NCBI RefSeq assembly: GCF_009746125.1
Contig: NZ_CP041352.1
Span: 3,952,436 to 4,016,435, forward strand
Reading direction: 5' to 3'
Length of the DNA stretch: 64,000 nucleotides
DNA from: Casimicrobium huifangae
Lineage (GTDB): Bacteria > Pseudomonadota > Gammaproteobacteria > Burkholderiales > Casimicrobiaceae
Shown piece after piece: positions 9,907-18,817 of this stretch (position 1 is the first letter of the stretch; every line of letters begins with the position of its first letter). The translations under genes were made by a program, and so were the position numbers. The notes under the pieces are model-generated. The model did not search any database and had not been told where the DNA came from. It saw only the letters and a list, made by a program, of their open reading frames with translations.

Positions 9907-10551
9907 TCACAGCAACTGCGCCGCCCGCGCCGCGTCGGCAAGGCTGCGGGCAAATGCTTCATAGCCCTGCGCGTTGGCGTGAATCTGGTCAGAGCGCAGT
10001 GCCGCATTGGCCAGCACCGTGGACCAGCCCTTCGCATGTAGCGGCAGGCGCAGCGAATCAGCGATCTCCTCGTAGAGCGGATGATCGGACAGTGATCCAG
10101 CAATCACCGCCGCTGCGCTCAATGCCGGCACCGCAATCAGCATCACCTGCGCGCCGCTGACCAGCACCTGTTCGCAGGTACGCTGGATATTCGCGCGCGT
10201 AGTGGCATCGCTGATGCGACGCAGAAAGTCGTTGCCACCGATTCCCACCAGCACCAGTTGCGGTGCGTGTTCCTGCAGCAGCGCAGGCAGGCGTGCGAGC
10301 GCCTGTGCAGAAGTGTCGCCGGGGACACCAGCGTTAATCACGTTCCAGCCAGTCAGCCGCGCCAGCACGGTGGGATAACTGGTCTCGGGCGACGCCCCGG
10401 TGCCGAAGGTGAGCGAATCGCCCAGCGCGAGCACGGTAGCGCCGGCCGCAACACGACGCCCGCTAACGCGTTTGCGCCCACAGCTGGGCAGCAGCGGCGC
10501 CGCCAGCAGCGCGCCAAGAAAACGTCGTCGTGACCGTACTTTCACTTTCAA
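9907..10551 (-). CDS. SGNH/GDSL-type esterase, probable Tat-exported lipoprotein
   Basis: 214 residues. The start is a TTG preceded by TAGGGAT. The N-terminus SRRRFLGALLAAPLLPSCG combines a twin-arginine motif with a lipobox (LLPSC), so the enzyme is probably exported folded and lipidated. The SGNH hydrolase blocks are all present: I GDSLTFG (nucleophile Ser), II GVPGDTSAQ, III GIGGNDFLR and V DQIHANAQGY (Asp/His). It resembles TesA/arylesterase proteins hydrolysing acyl esters or thioesters; the substrate is unknown. It is downstream of the alcohol dehydrogenase gene by 38 bases, likely one operon. Confidence 0.88.
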   Translation of the reverse strand: MKVKVRSRRRFLGALLAAPLLPSCGRKRVSGRRVAAGATVLALGDSLTFGTGASPETSYPTVLARLTGWNVINAGVPGDTSAQALARLPALLQEHAPQLVLVGIGGNDFLRRISDATTRANIQRTCEQVLVSGAQVMLIAVPALSAAAVIAGSLSDHPLYEEIADSLRLPLHAKGWSTVLANAALRSDQIHANAQGYEAFARSLADAARAAQLL

Positions 10552-10589
10552 TACGTTATCCCTACCTTGCGAAGGTCGGCCACCGAAAA

Positions 10590-11660
10590 CTACGGCTGCA
10601 ATACTACCCGGCCCACCACGCGGCCATGCGTAAGGTCATCCAGCGCCTCGTTGACGGTCGCCAGCGGCCGCCGGTCGAGGGGGATCTCCGGCAGCGTCTT
10701 CTTCTGCGCCAGCGCCACCAGCTCGCGCAGCTCATTGAGACCACCGACGTAGGAGCCGATGATCGAAATCGACTTCAAGGCAAACATCGGCAGCGGCATT
10801 TTGAACTCGCCGCCGAACAGGCCGACGATCACCACCGTTCCAGCGCGCCGGACCAGATTGACGGCGAGCGTCGAGCTGGCTTCCGAGCCAACAAAGTCGA
10901 TCACACCCGACACATTGAATCCGCAGGCCTTGTTGATGGTTTTCAGCGCATCCGCCGCACCGGGGTCGAATGCCAGCGCGGCACCGTGGGCAAGCGCCGA
11001 TTCGCGCTTGGCAGGATCAGGGTCAATCGCCACGATCTTTGCCGTCGATGTCGCACTCAACAAGGCGACGCCGGTCATGCCGACACCGCCACAACCAATC
11101 ACCGCGATCCAGCCATCGGCCGCCGCTGAGGGCAACTTGCGGATGGCCGACAGCGCAGTAATACCGGCGCAGGCAAAAGTCGCCGCCCGCGCCGGATCCA
11201 AGCTGCCGATGGGCACCAGATACTTTTCATGCGGCACCCGCGCCGTATCGGCATAACCACCCGGCTCGTGGAAGCCCATATTGCGCGCGGCCTTCACGCA
11301 CAAATGTTCGTCGCCGCTCTGGCAGGTGGTGCACTCCCCGCAGCCAAGCCACGGGTAGACCACAACTTGTGTGCCAACAGCAACGCCTGAAACTTCGTGG
11401 CCGATCTCCACCACTTCACCGACGATCTCATGCCCCATTGTGACCGGCAGCTTGATGCCTGCACGTTCGAACGACGACAGTTTGCCGCCGCCCATGTCGA
11501 AGCCGCCGGCCTGCAGGTGCAGGTCGGAATGACACATTCCGCAGTGCGTCACCCTCACAGTCACCTCGTGACCAACCGCCGGCGCCAGTGCGTCCTCCTG
11601 CTCAGCCAGCTGCCCGCCCCACGCGCTGAATGCCCAGCGATGTGCACACTGATATTTCAT
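10590..11660 (-). CDS. zinc-dependent alcohol dehydrogenase, MDR superfamily
   Basis: 356 residues from the ATG at 11660, which has a GGGAGGAACC ribosome-binding site. Catalytic zinc ligands are visible in CGMCHSDLH and GHEIVGEV; structural zinc ligands in CGECTTCQSGDEHLC; the nucleotide-binding fold has GCGGVGMTG. The family oxidises alcohols or reduces aldehydes with NAD(P). No neighbour gives a pathway, so the substrate stays open. It is divergent from the SDR gene across a 153-base gap, and upstream of the SGNH lipoprotein gene in the same direction. Confidence 0.9.
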   Translation of the reverse strand: MKYQCAHRWAFSAWGGQLAEQEDALAPAVGHEVTVRVTHCGMCHSDLHLQAGGFDMGGGKLSSFERAGIKLPVTMGHEIVGEVVEIGHEVSGVAVGTQVVVYPWLGCGECTTCQSGDEHLCVKAARNMGFHEPGGYADTARVPHEKYLVPIGSLDPARAATFACAGITALSAIRKLPSAAADGWIAVIGCGGVGMTGVALLSATSTAKIVAIDPDPAKRESALAHGAALAFDPGAADALKTINKACGFNVSGVIDFVGSEASSTLAVNLVRRAGTVVIVGLFGGEFKMPLPMFALKSISIIGSYVGGLNELRELVALAQKKTLPEIPLDRRPLATVNEALDDLTHGRVVGRVVLQP

Positions 11661-11813
11661 GGTTCCTCCCGAAATGTGGTGATGGCACCGGCACAGCCCC
11701 GCGCGGCGCAACTGGCGCAGTGGCGGCACCGAATCGACGCCGATTGTGTCGTTGCCGATTCGAGTGCGCACTCTTCTTTTGTCAGCTGCACAAGCGGACG
11801 CTAAGATGCCGGC

Positions 11814-12575
11814 ATGAAGCAGCACCTATACATTCTCACTGGCGCCTCCCGCGGCCTTGGCCTCGGCATGGCACGGCAACTGTTGATGGCCGGTCATTCA
11901 CTGCTTTGCATCGCAAGGCACCGTAACGACGAGCTCGGCTTGCTCGCTGGCAGCACGCCCCAGTGCACGCTCGAGCAATGGACTGCCGATCTTGGTGATG
12001 GCGGCGCTGCCGTTGCGGCGCGCCTGCACGACTGGCTGGTCAGTCTTGACGCCGACACCTACGCATCGGTCACGTTGATCAACAACGCCGCCGTGCTGCC
12101 GCGCATCGCACCGCTCGCCGACGCCAGCAGTGCTGACATCGCCAGCGTGCTGCGCGTCGGGCTGGAGGCGCCGATGCAGCTCACGGCGGCATTTCTGCGC
12201 GCCACCGCTGGCTGGTCCGCCGCCAGAAGGGTGCTCAACATTTCGTCCGGCAATGGCCGCCGCGCGATGGCATCGCAATCGCTGTACAGCGCAGCGAAGG
12301 CCGGCATGGATCACTACACACGTTGCCTCGCGCTGGAAGAAAGCTCACAAGCGAACGGCGCCCGAGTCTGTTCGCTGGCGCCGGGCATCATCGATACCGA
12401 CATGCAGACCCATCTGCGCAGCGCCGATGCCGACGCGTTCCCGGATCATGCACGGTTTGTGGAGTACCACAGTAGCGGACAATTGCTGAGTATCGACGCC
12501 GCTGCCGAGCGCGTACTGCGCTACCTGGCGCGGCCCGACTTTGGCGACAACCCGGCCGGTGATGTGCTCGACTGA
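11814..12575 (+). CDS. short-chain dehydrogenase/reductase
   Basis: 253 residues, classical SDR length. The Rossmann motif is TGASRGLGLGMAR, the NNA motif is LINNAAVLP, the catalytic Ser is in NISSGNGRR and the Tyr/Lys pair is YSAAKAGMD. The sequence resembles sepiapterin/benzil reductase-like SDRs that use NADPH, but the substrate cannot be given. The start codon is ATG, in a gene divergent from the zinc alcohol dehydrogenase. Confidence 0.9.
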   Translation: MKQHLYILTGASRGLGLGMARQLLMAGHSLLCIARHRNDELGLLAGSTPQCTLEQWTADLGDGGAAVAARLHDWLVSLDADTYASVTLINNAAVLPRIAPLADASSADIASVLRVGLEAPMQLTAAFLRATAGWSAARRVLNISSGNGRRAMASQSLYSAAKAGMDHYTRCLALEESSQANGARVCSLAPGIIDTDMQTHLRSADADAFPDHARFVEYHSSGQLLSIDAAAERVLRYLARPDFGDNPAGDVLD

Positions 12576-12642
12576 CTGAGCGCGCAACAATTCGCAACGC
12601 TTCCATCACCTGCCATTCAACACTTTTTGCGTGAGCTATCCC

Positions 12643-14499
12643 ATGCCCCTTCGTATCCTTGTCGCCGCAGCGCTGGTTAGTGCCACCGCAGCGCACGCGG
12701 CGGTCCCGTTCACCGCATCGGCACGACTGGCCAGCAAGGCCGACGCGTGGGTCCTTAAAGAACTCGCTACGGCGGCGACCGTGCCGGTACTGGTGCAGAT
12801 GCCGTTGCAGGCCGATCTTTCGCAGGCGGCGACGATAACCGACAAGACCGCGCGTGGTCGCTATGTGTACGAGACGCTGCGCGAGCACGCCGACGCAACA
12901 CAGGCCGATCTTCGGGGCTGGCTGGCAACACGTGGCGTCCAGCACCAGCCGTTCTGGGTCGCCAACATGATTCTGGTGCATGCCGATGCCGCCACCGCTG
13001 AGGCGCTGGCCAACCGGCCGGACGTCAAGCGCCTTGCCGCCAATCCAAGCGTCAAGCTGTCGCAACCGGCGCGGGAACAGCTGGTACTGGAACGCCCCGC
13101 CGCGGCGCCGACTGCAATATCGGCAGTCGAGACGGGCGTCACCAAGATTCGGGCCAACGAAATGTGGACGGCCGGATTCACCGGGCAGGGCATCGTCATC
13201 GGCGGTCAGGACACCGGCTATCGCTGGACCCACACAGCCCTCAAGGGCAAGTATCGCGGCTGGAACGGCAGCACTGCCAATCACAATTACCACTGGCACG
13301 ACGCCATTCACTCCGGTGGCGGCTCCTGCGGCGCCAATTCGGTCACTCCGTGCGATGACCAGGGGCACGGCACCCACACGATGGGCACGATGGTCGGTGA
13401 TGACGGCGGCAGCAATCAGGTGGGCGTCGCGCCTGGCGCCAAGTGGATTGGCTGCCGCAATATGGATCAGGGTAACGGCACGCCAGCCACCTATGCCGAG
13501 TGTTTCCAGTGGTTCATTGCGCCGACCGATCTTGCTGGCAACAACCCCGATCCGGCAAAAGCGCCACACGTGATCAACAATTCATGGGGATGTCCGCCAT
13601 CGGAGGGCTGCACCGACGTCAACGTGTTGAAGACGGTGGTCGAAAGCGTCAATGCGGCCGGCATTCTTGTGGTGGTAAGCGCCGGCAATGACGGCTCGGC
13701 GTGCTCGTCCGTGCTGGACCCGGCAGCGATCTACGATGTCGTGTTGTCCGTTGGCGCCACTGACGGCGCCAGCACCACCGACGCCATCGCGTCTTTCTCA
13801 AGTCGTGGCCCCGTCACCGTGGACGGTAGCGGCCGCATGAAGCCGGACGTCTCGGCCCCGGGCGTATCGGTTCGGTCAAGTACGCGAACGTCCGACAGCA
13901 GTTATGGCTCATCAAGTGGCACATCGATGGCGGGACCGCACGTCGCAGGAGCGGCTGCGCTGCTCCTGTCGGCACGACCTGATCTGATTGGCAATCCCGA
14001 CGCGATCAAGCGAGTGCTGATGCGGACTGCGGTGCGGCGTGCTGCGTCCGTGAACTGCGGCAATGTCGCCACCACGGTGCCCAACAACACGTTTGGCTGG
14101 GGTCGCATCGACATCAAGGCAGCCTACGACGGCGCCCCTGGGGCCACCCTCAACGTCGACAAGAGCACGCCCACCAATCTCTACGACGGTGCGACCGATG
14201 GTCTGCTGATCGCCCGCTATCTCGCTGGCTTCTCCGGCGGTGCGCTGACGGGCGATGCGCTCTCCAACGACGCCACCATCACCGATCCGGCAGCGGTCAA
14301 GACTCGTCTCGACAACATCCGTCCCGCGCTCGATGTTGATGGCGATGGCCAGTATCGTGTCGGCACCGATGGCCTGCTGATACTGCGCTACCTGCTCGGC
14401 CTGCGTGGCAACGCGTTGATTGCCGGGGCGCTGGGTTCAAATCCCGTACGAAGCACCGCGCCGGACATCGAGGCGTTCATCCAGCTGTTGATGCCCTGA
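12643..14499 (+). CDS. secreted subtilisin-family (S8) protease with dockerin-like C-terminus
   Basis: 618 residues. A signal peptide (LRILVAAALVSATAAHA) is followed by a ~150-residue propeptide-like region and the S8 catalytic domain. The triad is Asp in GGQDTGYRW (~190), His in GHGTHTMGT (~242) and Ser in SSGTSMAGPHVAGA. The last ~110 residues hold two EF-hand-like blocks typical of dockerin type I repeats: NLYDGATDGLLIARYLAGF and VDGDGQYRVGTDGLLILRYL. This module is common at the end of secreted proteases in this group and may bind calcium or a surface partner. An in-frame GTG lies 12 bases upstream; ATG is preferred for the signal peptide. Confidence 0.92.
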   Translation: MPLRILVAAALVSATAAHAAVPFTASARLASKADAWVLKELATAATVPVLVQMPLQADLSQAATITDKTARGRYVYETLREHADATQADLRGWLATRGVQHQPFWVANMILVHADAATAEALANRPDVKRLAANPSVKLSQPAREQLVLERPAAAPTAISAVETGVTKIRANEMWTAGFTGQGIVIGGQDTGYRWTHTALKGKYRGWNGSTANHNYHWHDAIHSGGGSCGANSVTPCDDQGHGTHTMGTMVGDDGGSNQVGVAPGAKWIGCRNMDQGNGTPATYAECFQWFIAPTDLAGNNPDPAKAPHVINNSWGCPPSEGCTDVNVLKTVVESVNAAGILVVVSAGNDGSACSSVLDPAAIYDVVLSVGATDGASTTDAIASFSSRGPVTVDGSGRMKPDVSAPGVSVRSSTRTSDSSYGSSSGTSMAGPHVAGAAALLLSARPDLIGNPDAIKRVLMRTAVRRAASVNCGNVATTVPNNTFGWGRIDIKAAYDGAPGATLNVDKSTPTNLYDGATDGLLIARYLAGFSGGALTGDALSNDATITDPAAVKTRLDNIRPALDVDGDGQYRVGTDGLLILRYLLGLRGNALIAGALGSNPVRSTAPDIEAFIQLLMP

Positions 14500-14519
14500 C
14501 CGCCGAACCCAGCAGGAAC

Positions 14520-15161
14520 ATGCGTCCACGCCCCCTCCCACCTGATGCCGAGCATATTGCTGCGCTGCCACCGTTCACCCCGCTCACGCTGGAGCGCATT
14601 CACGTGCCGGCGACAGAGGATGAGTGTGGGCAAGCCGCTGCCGAAATTTCGCGGCACGGCTACGTGGGCTTCGACACCGAATCAAAGCCGACCTTCCATA
14701 AGGGCGAAGCTTCAACCGGGCCGCACGTCGTGCAATTTGCCACCAGCGAGCGGGCCTGGCTGTTTCAGGTGAACAACCCTGCATCGCGCGCTGCGATCGC
14801 CTCACTGCTGGGCAGCACCACGACAGTGAAGGTCGGCTTCGGCCTGAAGTCAGACCGCAGCCACATCCGCGCCCGCCTTGGCGCGCCGCTGCGCGCCGTG
14901 CTCGATCTCACCACCTGGTTCCGGCAGGAGGGCTACCGCAATGAGATCGGCGTGAAGACGGCGGTCGCAATTGTGCTCGGGCAGCAGTTCAGCAAGTCAA
15001 AGCGGATGAGCACGTCGAACTGGTCACTGCCGACGTTGTCCAGCGGCCAGCAGGTTTACGCTGCCAATGATGCCTACGGTGCGATCGCGGTGTTCAACGC
15101 GCTAAACGCTGGCGCAGCAGGCGCCGAGCGCCGCTGGCCGATCACCGGGCTCGACGACTGA
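14520..15161 (+). CDS. DEDD-family 3'-5' exonuclease (RNase D/WRN-like)
   Basis: 213 residues. The exonuclease motifs are visible: Exo I VGFDTES (Asp, Glu), Exo II region KVGFGLKSDRSHI, and Exo III YAANDAYGAIAVFN. A single 3'-5' exonuclease domain without HRDC or helicase domains suggests a stand-alone nuclease acting on RNA or DNA 3' ends. It follows the protease gene by 20 bases in the same direction, so read-through is likely, though no functional link is evident. Confidence 0.87.
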   Translation: MRPRPLPPDAEHIAALPPFTPLTLERIHVPATEDECGQAAAEISRHGYVGFDTESKPTFHKGEASTGPHVVQFATSERAWLFQVNNPASRAAIASLLGSTTTVKVGFGLKSDRSHIRARLGAPLRAVLDLTTWFRQEGYRNEIGVKTAVAIVLGQQFSKSKRMSTSNWSLPTLSSGQQVYAANDAYGAIAVFNALNAGAAGAERRWPITGLDD

Positions 15162-15180
15162 CCCGGCAACTCGACACGCG

Positions 15181-15489
15181 TCAGAGCGGCGGCATCGGCG
15201 CGCCGCAGTTCCAGCAGGATTCAAAGCCGCCCTCGACAATCTCATGGCAGGCTCGGCAAGCCCAATGCCGCTGCGGCAGGTTTTGCAGATCGTGCAGCAG
15301 GCCCCTGGCGCGCGTTGCTTGCGCATCGTCGCTGACCCAGATTTCCGGCAGACACTGATGCGGCGGCAACTCACCAATGCCGCCGCCGAGGTACTGCCGC
15401 TGCACCGTGGCCTCGATGCCATCGCTGGCCAGCGCATCCAGCCATAGCGTGGCGATGGCGAGGTTGGGAGCATGCGCGACGCGTTGCAT
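15181..15489 (-). CDS. DUF2007 protein with C-terminal zinc ribbon
   Basis: 102 residues from the ATG at 15489 (MQRVAHAPNLAIATLWLD), a start matching the DUF2007 pattern; the longer frame upstream has no family match. The DUF2007 core is ALASDGIEATVQRQYLGGGIGELPP cut in two by its loop, followed by PEIWVSDDAQATRARGLL. The C-terminus carries CRAC and CWNC, a four-Cys zinc ribbon. Members are small proteins proposed to be signal-transducing, related to PII; no function is proven. Convergent with the exonuclease gene. Confidence 0.82.
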   Translation of the reverse strand: MQRVAHAPNLAIATLWLDALASDGIEATVQRQYLGGGIGELPPHQCLPEIWVSDDAQATRARGLLHDLQNLPQRHWACRACHEIVEGGFESCWNCGAPMPPL

Positions 15490-15629
15490 GGCTATAGAGC
15501 ATAGTGCAGCCAGGTGTTGCCGTGAATACCCGCGACTCAACGCCCCGGGCCTGCGACCCGTCAGCCGACCATCGACAGCGGGCAGCGCGTTGGCGATGAT
15601 GCGTGATCTACCAATCCGGGGTTCACGAC

Positions 15630-16142
15630 ATGCTGCCATTCTGCTCACCGCGCCGCGGCGCATACATCGCCATCGCGGTTGCCATTTTTACTGCCATCAG
15701 CACATCATCGCGTACGCACGCGCAACCTGTTCCCTCAGTAGCGCTAGCCCCGACTGTGACTTTGCGTGACCGCATCGAGACGCTGGACCACGAACTGTTC
15801 GAGGCCTTCAACCGCTGCGAGCTGGACAAGCTGGCGAACTTCTTCGACCCGGCGCTTGAGTTCTACCATGACAACAGCGGCGTGACGTGGGGCCGTGAGC
15901 AGTTCATCGCCGACGTGAAGGCCAATGTCTGCGGCAAGTTCAGCCGCAAGCTGGTTGCCGGTTCACTGGAAGTGTGGCCGATTGGCAACTGGGGCGCCGT
16001 GTATTCCGGAACCCATCACTTCTGCCCCGTCGGCGCGGCACGCTGCGCCGGCAGCGGACGCTTTCTGCACATCTGGCAGAACAAGGGCGGCGAGTGGCGA
16101 ATCACCCGTGTGGTCAGCTACGACCATCGCGCACTGCCGTAA
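15630..16142 (+). CDS. exported NTF2-like (DUF4440/SnoaL-type) protein
   Basis: 170 residues. The ATG at 15630 is followed by a signal peptide (AYIAIAVAIFTAISTSSRTHAQ). The mature part has the NTF2-like pattern: DHELFEAFNRCELDKLANFFDPALEFYHD cut at a loop, VTWGREQFIADVK and a C-terminal GGEWRITRVVSYDHRAL. Such domains bind small ligands or have steroid-isomerase-like activity, and exact roles vary. A decayed copy of its last 20 codons lies at 18818-18877. The gene is divergent from the DUF2007 gene and convergent with the site-2-type protease gene. Confidence 0.8.
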   Translation: MLPFCSPRRGAYIAIAVAIFTAISTSSRTHAQPVPSVALAPTVTLRDRIETLDHELFEAFNRCELDKLANFFDPALEFYHDNSGVTWGREQFIADVKANVCGKFSRKLVAGSLEVWPIGNWGAVYSGTHHFCPVGAARCAGSGRFLHIWQNKGGEWRITRVVSYDHRALP

Positions 16143-16162
16143 TCGTTCGCCAGACAGCGCGA

Positions 16163-16894
16163 TCAGAAGCCTTTCGCCACGCGCGCCGCCTGCACCATCT
16201 CGTGCACGTCATGCGTCATGACGGCGAGGAAGGCGAGCAGCACGATGTAATAGGTGGCGTATTCCAGCCGCGTGGCGCCAGAGACTGCGTAGTAGGTTTG
16301 CGCCTCTTCACTGTCGCTGCGGTACTTCCACGCCTTCCAGAGCTGCGGCGCCGCCATCAGCGCGATCAGGATAAGCATCGGGCTCGGTCGCCAGACAAAC
16401 AAACCCACCAGCACCGGCACGCCGAGAAACCAGATGCGCGGCGACAGCACCGCCGTGATGCGTCCGCCGTCGAACGGTGACAGCGGGATCATGTTGAACA
16501 GGTTGAGAAAGAAGCCCGAGTACGCCACCGCCAGCAGCAGCGTGCTGTCGTAACTGCGCGCCAGAAAATAGACGACCAGCGCGCCAACCGTACCAATCAG
16601 CGGACCACCGAGACCGACGAAGGCCTCGGTCTCCGCGCTGTGCGGCTGGTCCTTTAGCTCAATCCATGCACCGAGAAACGGGATGAACGTCGGCGCGCCG
16701 ACGTTGAGCCCGCGATGCCGCGCCGCGAAGTAGTGACCCATCTCATGCACGAACATCAGCAGCACAAAGCCGACCGCATAGCCCCAGCCAAAAATGAAAG
16801 CGTAGGCCACCACCGAGATCAGCATGGTGCCGCCGGTGGTGAAAATCTTTCCGAACTTGAGGCCGGAAAAGAGCAGGAGCAGGAGCTTGGTCAT
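16163..16894 (-). CDS. M50 site-2-type membrane metalloprotease
   Basis: 243 residues with about six membrane segments. The zinc site is HEMGHYF (HExxH) in the second segment, with the third ligand in NMIPLSPFDGGR, near the usual NxxPxxPLDGG. Proteins of this family cut other proteins within the membrane. No PDZ domain is present. It lies 26 bases downstream of the DUF2167 gene and is probably co-transcribed with it. Confidence 0.9.
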   Translation of the reverse strand: MTKLLLLLFSGLKFGKIFTTGGTMLISVVAYAFIFGWGYAVGFVLLMFVHEMGHYFAARHRGLNVGAPTFIPFLGAWIELKDQPHSAETEAFVGLGGPLIGTVGALVVYFLARSYDSTLLLAVAYSGFFLNLFNMIPLSPFDGGRITAVLSPRIWFLGVPVLVGLFVWRPSPMLILIALMAAPQLWKAWKYRSDSEEAQTYYAVSGATRLEYATYYIVLLAFLAVMTHDVHEMVQAARVAKGF

Positions 16895-16920
16895 CGTGCG
16901 GGCTGGCGAGCAGGTATTGG

Positions 16921-18021
16921 CTATTTCTTGTCGGGCGAGCCGAAATCAATGCCGGGTGTGGGTGGTGGTGTGGCGGCCGGCGTCGCCGATGGCGGTGGCG
17001 CATCGGCCACCTGCGCGCGCAGGGGTTCAGCCGTGGGCACCACGGCCGCATCACGCATGTCAGCTGCGGGCGCCGCCTCTTTCTTCTTGCCACCAAAGAG
17101 CTTCCAAAGACCGCCACCGAACGCAGCGAGTGCCAGCAGCCCAACCTTGGCAAACTTGGCAAGAAAGGCGGCAACGATCGCGAAGAACCCGAGCTTCTTC
17201 GCCGCCGCGCCGGCGACCAGCGCCGCGAGGCCATATTCAGCAACGCGATCGGTCGACGCGTTGAAATCAGCGTAGCGCTTGCCGCTGTCGAATTCGAGTG
17301 AGGTGAGCATCGTCGATGCATGCGTCTTGTGCTTGGGCAGATCGGCGAGGTCGGTCACCAGATTCAGACTGAAGTAACCCTCGCGGCCCAGTGCATAGGT
17401 GTTGTAGTTGACGCCCTGGCCATCGGTGGCCGGCGCGCCGCGCTCCTTCGACGACATCGCCCACACCAGCCGATGCGTTGCCGCGTCATACGCCGGCTTC
17501 TCCGCCCAGCCGAGAATCTCCAGCGCCGGCACACCCATCTTGGTGCGCTCCTTGTTCGCTTCTTCGGTGCCCTCGCGATAGCTCTTGAGCAGATCGTCGG
17601 CGTTCCAGTCCTTGGCGTCGTCGTCCTTCACGTAGCCGGAGGATTCGAAGCGGATAGTCATGAACCAGCTATCCCGCTCCACCGGGAACACCAGCCCCTG
17701 CAAGCGTGGGTCCTTGCCCGGATTGCCCATCGCGTTCAACACCTGAGTGGCATGCGGCTGCGGGATAAACAGATAGTTCGCCGGCAACTTGAGCGTGCCC
17801 TGCGACGCCAGCGGCACCTCCGCCGGCCCGGTCTTTGCCGCCGCCATTGCATCGGCAAAGATCTTCTGCGCGGCCTCCTTGCTGTTGGGGGCCGGTGCTG
17901 GCGCAGGCGATTGGGCAAACGCAATGGCACTCAGCGCCAGTTGAACTAGCAGGGCAAACAGCGCGCCAACGGCCGTCTGCGCAGCCCGGCGCGACGCCAG
18001 GCGATGGGGCATGGGATGCAT
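16921..18021 (-). CDS. DUF2167 membrane-anchored protein
   Basis: 366 residues. A signal segment (AVGALFALLVQLALSAIAFA) is followed by a Pro/Ala stretch and a DUF2167 region (~50-270): LKLPANYLFIPQPHA, GLVFPVERDSWFMTIRFES, GYVKDDDAKDWNADDLLKS and LVWAMSSKERG. One or two membrane helices (KKLGFFAIVAAFLAKFAKVG) precede a Lys-rich then Pro-rich tail. The family is widespread and of unknown function. Pairing with the intramembrane protease downstream suggests a possible shared membrane role, which is inference only. Confidence 0.85.
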   Translation of the reverse strand: MHPMPHRLASRRAAQTAVGALFALLVQLALSAIAFAQSPAPAPAPNSKEAAQKIFADAMAAAKTGPAEVPLASQGTLKLPANYLFIPQPHATQVLNAMGNPGKDPRLQGLVFPVERDSWFMTIRFESSGYVKDDDAKDWNADDLLKSYREGTEEANKERTKMGVPALEILGWAEKPAYDAATHRLVWAMSSKERGAPATDGQGVNYNTYALGREGYFSLNLVTDLADLPKHKTHASTMLTSLEFDSGKRYADFNASTDRVAEYGLAALVAGAAAKKLGFFAIVAAFLAKFAKVGLLALAAFGGGLWKLFGGKKKEAAPAADMRDAAVVPTAEPLRAQVADAPPPSATPAATPPPTPGIDFGSPDKK

Positions 18022-18127
18022 GCGGGTCTCCGTGAAGGTAAGTAAACGAGCCCGCCGTCGTACAGCGTGAAAACGCGCTCAGGCTTGTTCTTTTAGATGG
18101 ATGAAGCGTCAGGCGTCAATATGCCGG

Positions 18128-18223
18128 TTGCATGAATTTCACGTTGCTTTGCCACTAACTGGAAATTGTTTTCGGCCCGCTAAGTATGCATTTTTATATG
18201 TATACTGCATTGCATGAATTTCA
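18128..18223. repeat. 14-bp direct repeat around the brnT start
   Basis: TTGCATGAATTTCA occurs at 18128-18141 and again at 18210-18223, where it contains the brnT ATG. The 68 bases between include a TATACT-like -10 sequence (18201-18206). It may be a small local duplication of the translation start or of an operator. Confidence 0.5.
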
Positions 18224-18492
18224 TCTGGGACTAGGCAAAGCCCTTGGCAAATATCGCCAAGCACGGCCTTGATTTCGTAGATGCAGTACGGGTCTTCGAC
18301 GCGCCAATGGTTTTGTTTGAGGACGACCGTCATGAATATGGCGAACAGCGCATGATCGGCATTGGTTTGCTTGAATCACTGGTGGTGCTCGTCGTGCACG
18401 TCGAATCCGAAACCAGCATTCGCATCATTTCAATGCGCAAGGCAGACAGCAATGAAACGAACCTCTACTACCAAAACGTTGGCTACTTCTGA
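18214..18492 (+). pseudogene. brnT: BrnT-family toxin gene with nonsense codon 7
   Basis: Read from the ATG at 18214 the frame gives MNFIWD, then TAG (18232-18234), then AKPLANIAKHGLDFVDAVRVF and the rest of a BrnT protein ending in IRIISMRKADSNETNLYY. BrnT is a ribonuclease toxin of type II toxin-antitoxin systems, with typical N-terminus MxFxWDxxKAxxNxxKHGxxF. The stop falls exactly inside the otherwise well-preserved WDxxKA motif. A TTG at 18244 could restart translation to give an 82-residue product lacking the N-terminal strand. The rest of the gene shows no other lesion, which suggests recent inactivation, suppression or a base-call error. Confidence 0.82.
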
Positions 18493-18787
18493 CGACGCGC
18501 CGCCGCTGACGCAAGCGCACTTCGACCGCGCCAAATTTCGCGTAGGCGGCAAGGCAGCGACGCGCAGTGAATGGCAGGACGCCGTCCGCGCACGCGTCGG
18601 CAAGCAGCGCATCAGCATCATGCTCGATACGCCCATCATTGAGCACTTCAAGGCGACAGCCGGCGAGCGCGGCTATCAGACACTGATCAATGACGCACTA
18701 CGACGCGCTGTCGAGGGGGAGCATTTGGCCGCGAATTTGCGGACGATTATTCGGGAGGAATTGCAGCAAGTGACGCGTTCAAAATAA
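18452..18787 (+). CDS. brnA: BrnA-family antitoxin (ribbon-helix-helix)
   Basis: 111 residues. The ATG at 18452 lies 41 bases inside the end of brnT, the usual overlapping arrangement. The C-terminal half is the BrnA region: QRISIMLDTPIIEHFKATAG, then GYQTLINDALRRAV, a ribbon-helix-helix DNA-binding motif. The antitoxin normally neutralises BrnT and represses the operon by binding near its promoter. It appears intact although its toxin gene has a premature stop. Confidence 0.9.
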   Translation: MKRTSTTKTLATSDDAPPLTQAHFDRAKFRVGGKAATRSEWQDAVRARVGKQRISIMLDTPIIEHFKATAGERGYQTLINDALRRAVEGEHLAANLRTIIREELQQVTRSK

Positions 18788-18817
18788 TCTGCGGCTGAAC
18801 CAACCCCTCTTCGCTTG

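Noticed and set aside
18061..18213. Possible attachment site or tRNA 3' end at the islet edge
   Set aside because: No tRNA-like sequence, no integrase and no repeat at the far side of the islet; only the 14-bp repeat at the brnT start was found.
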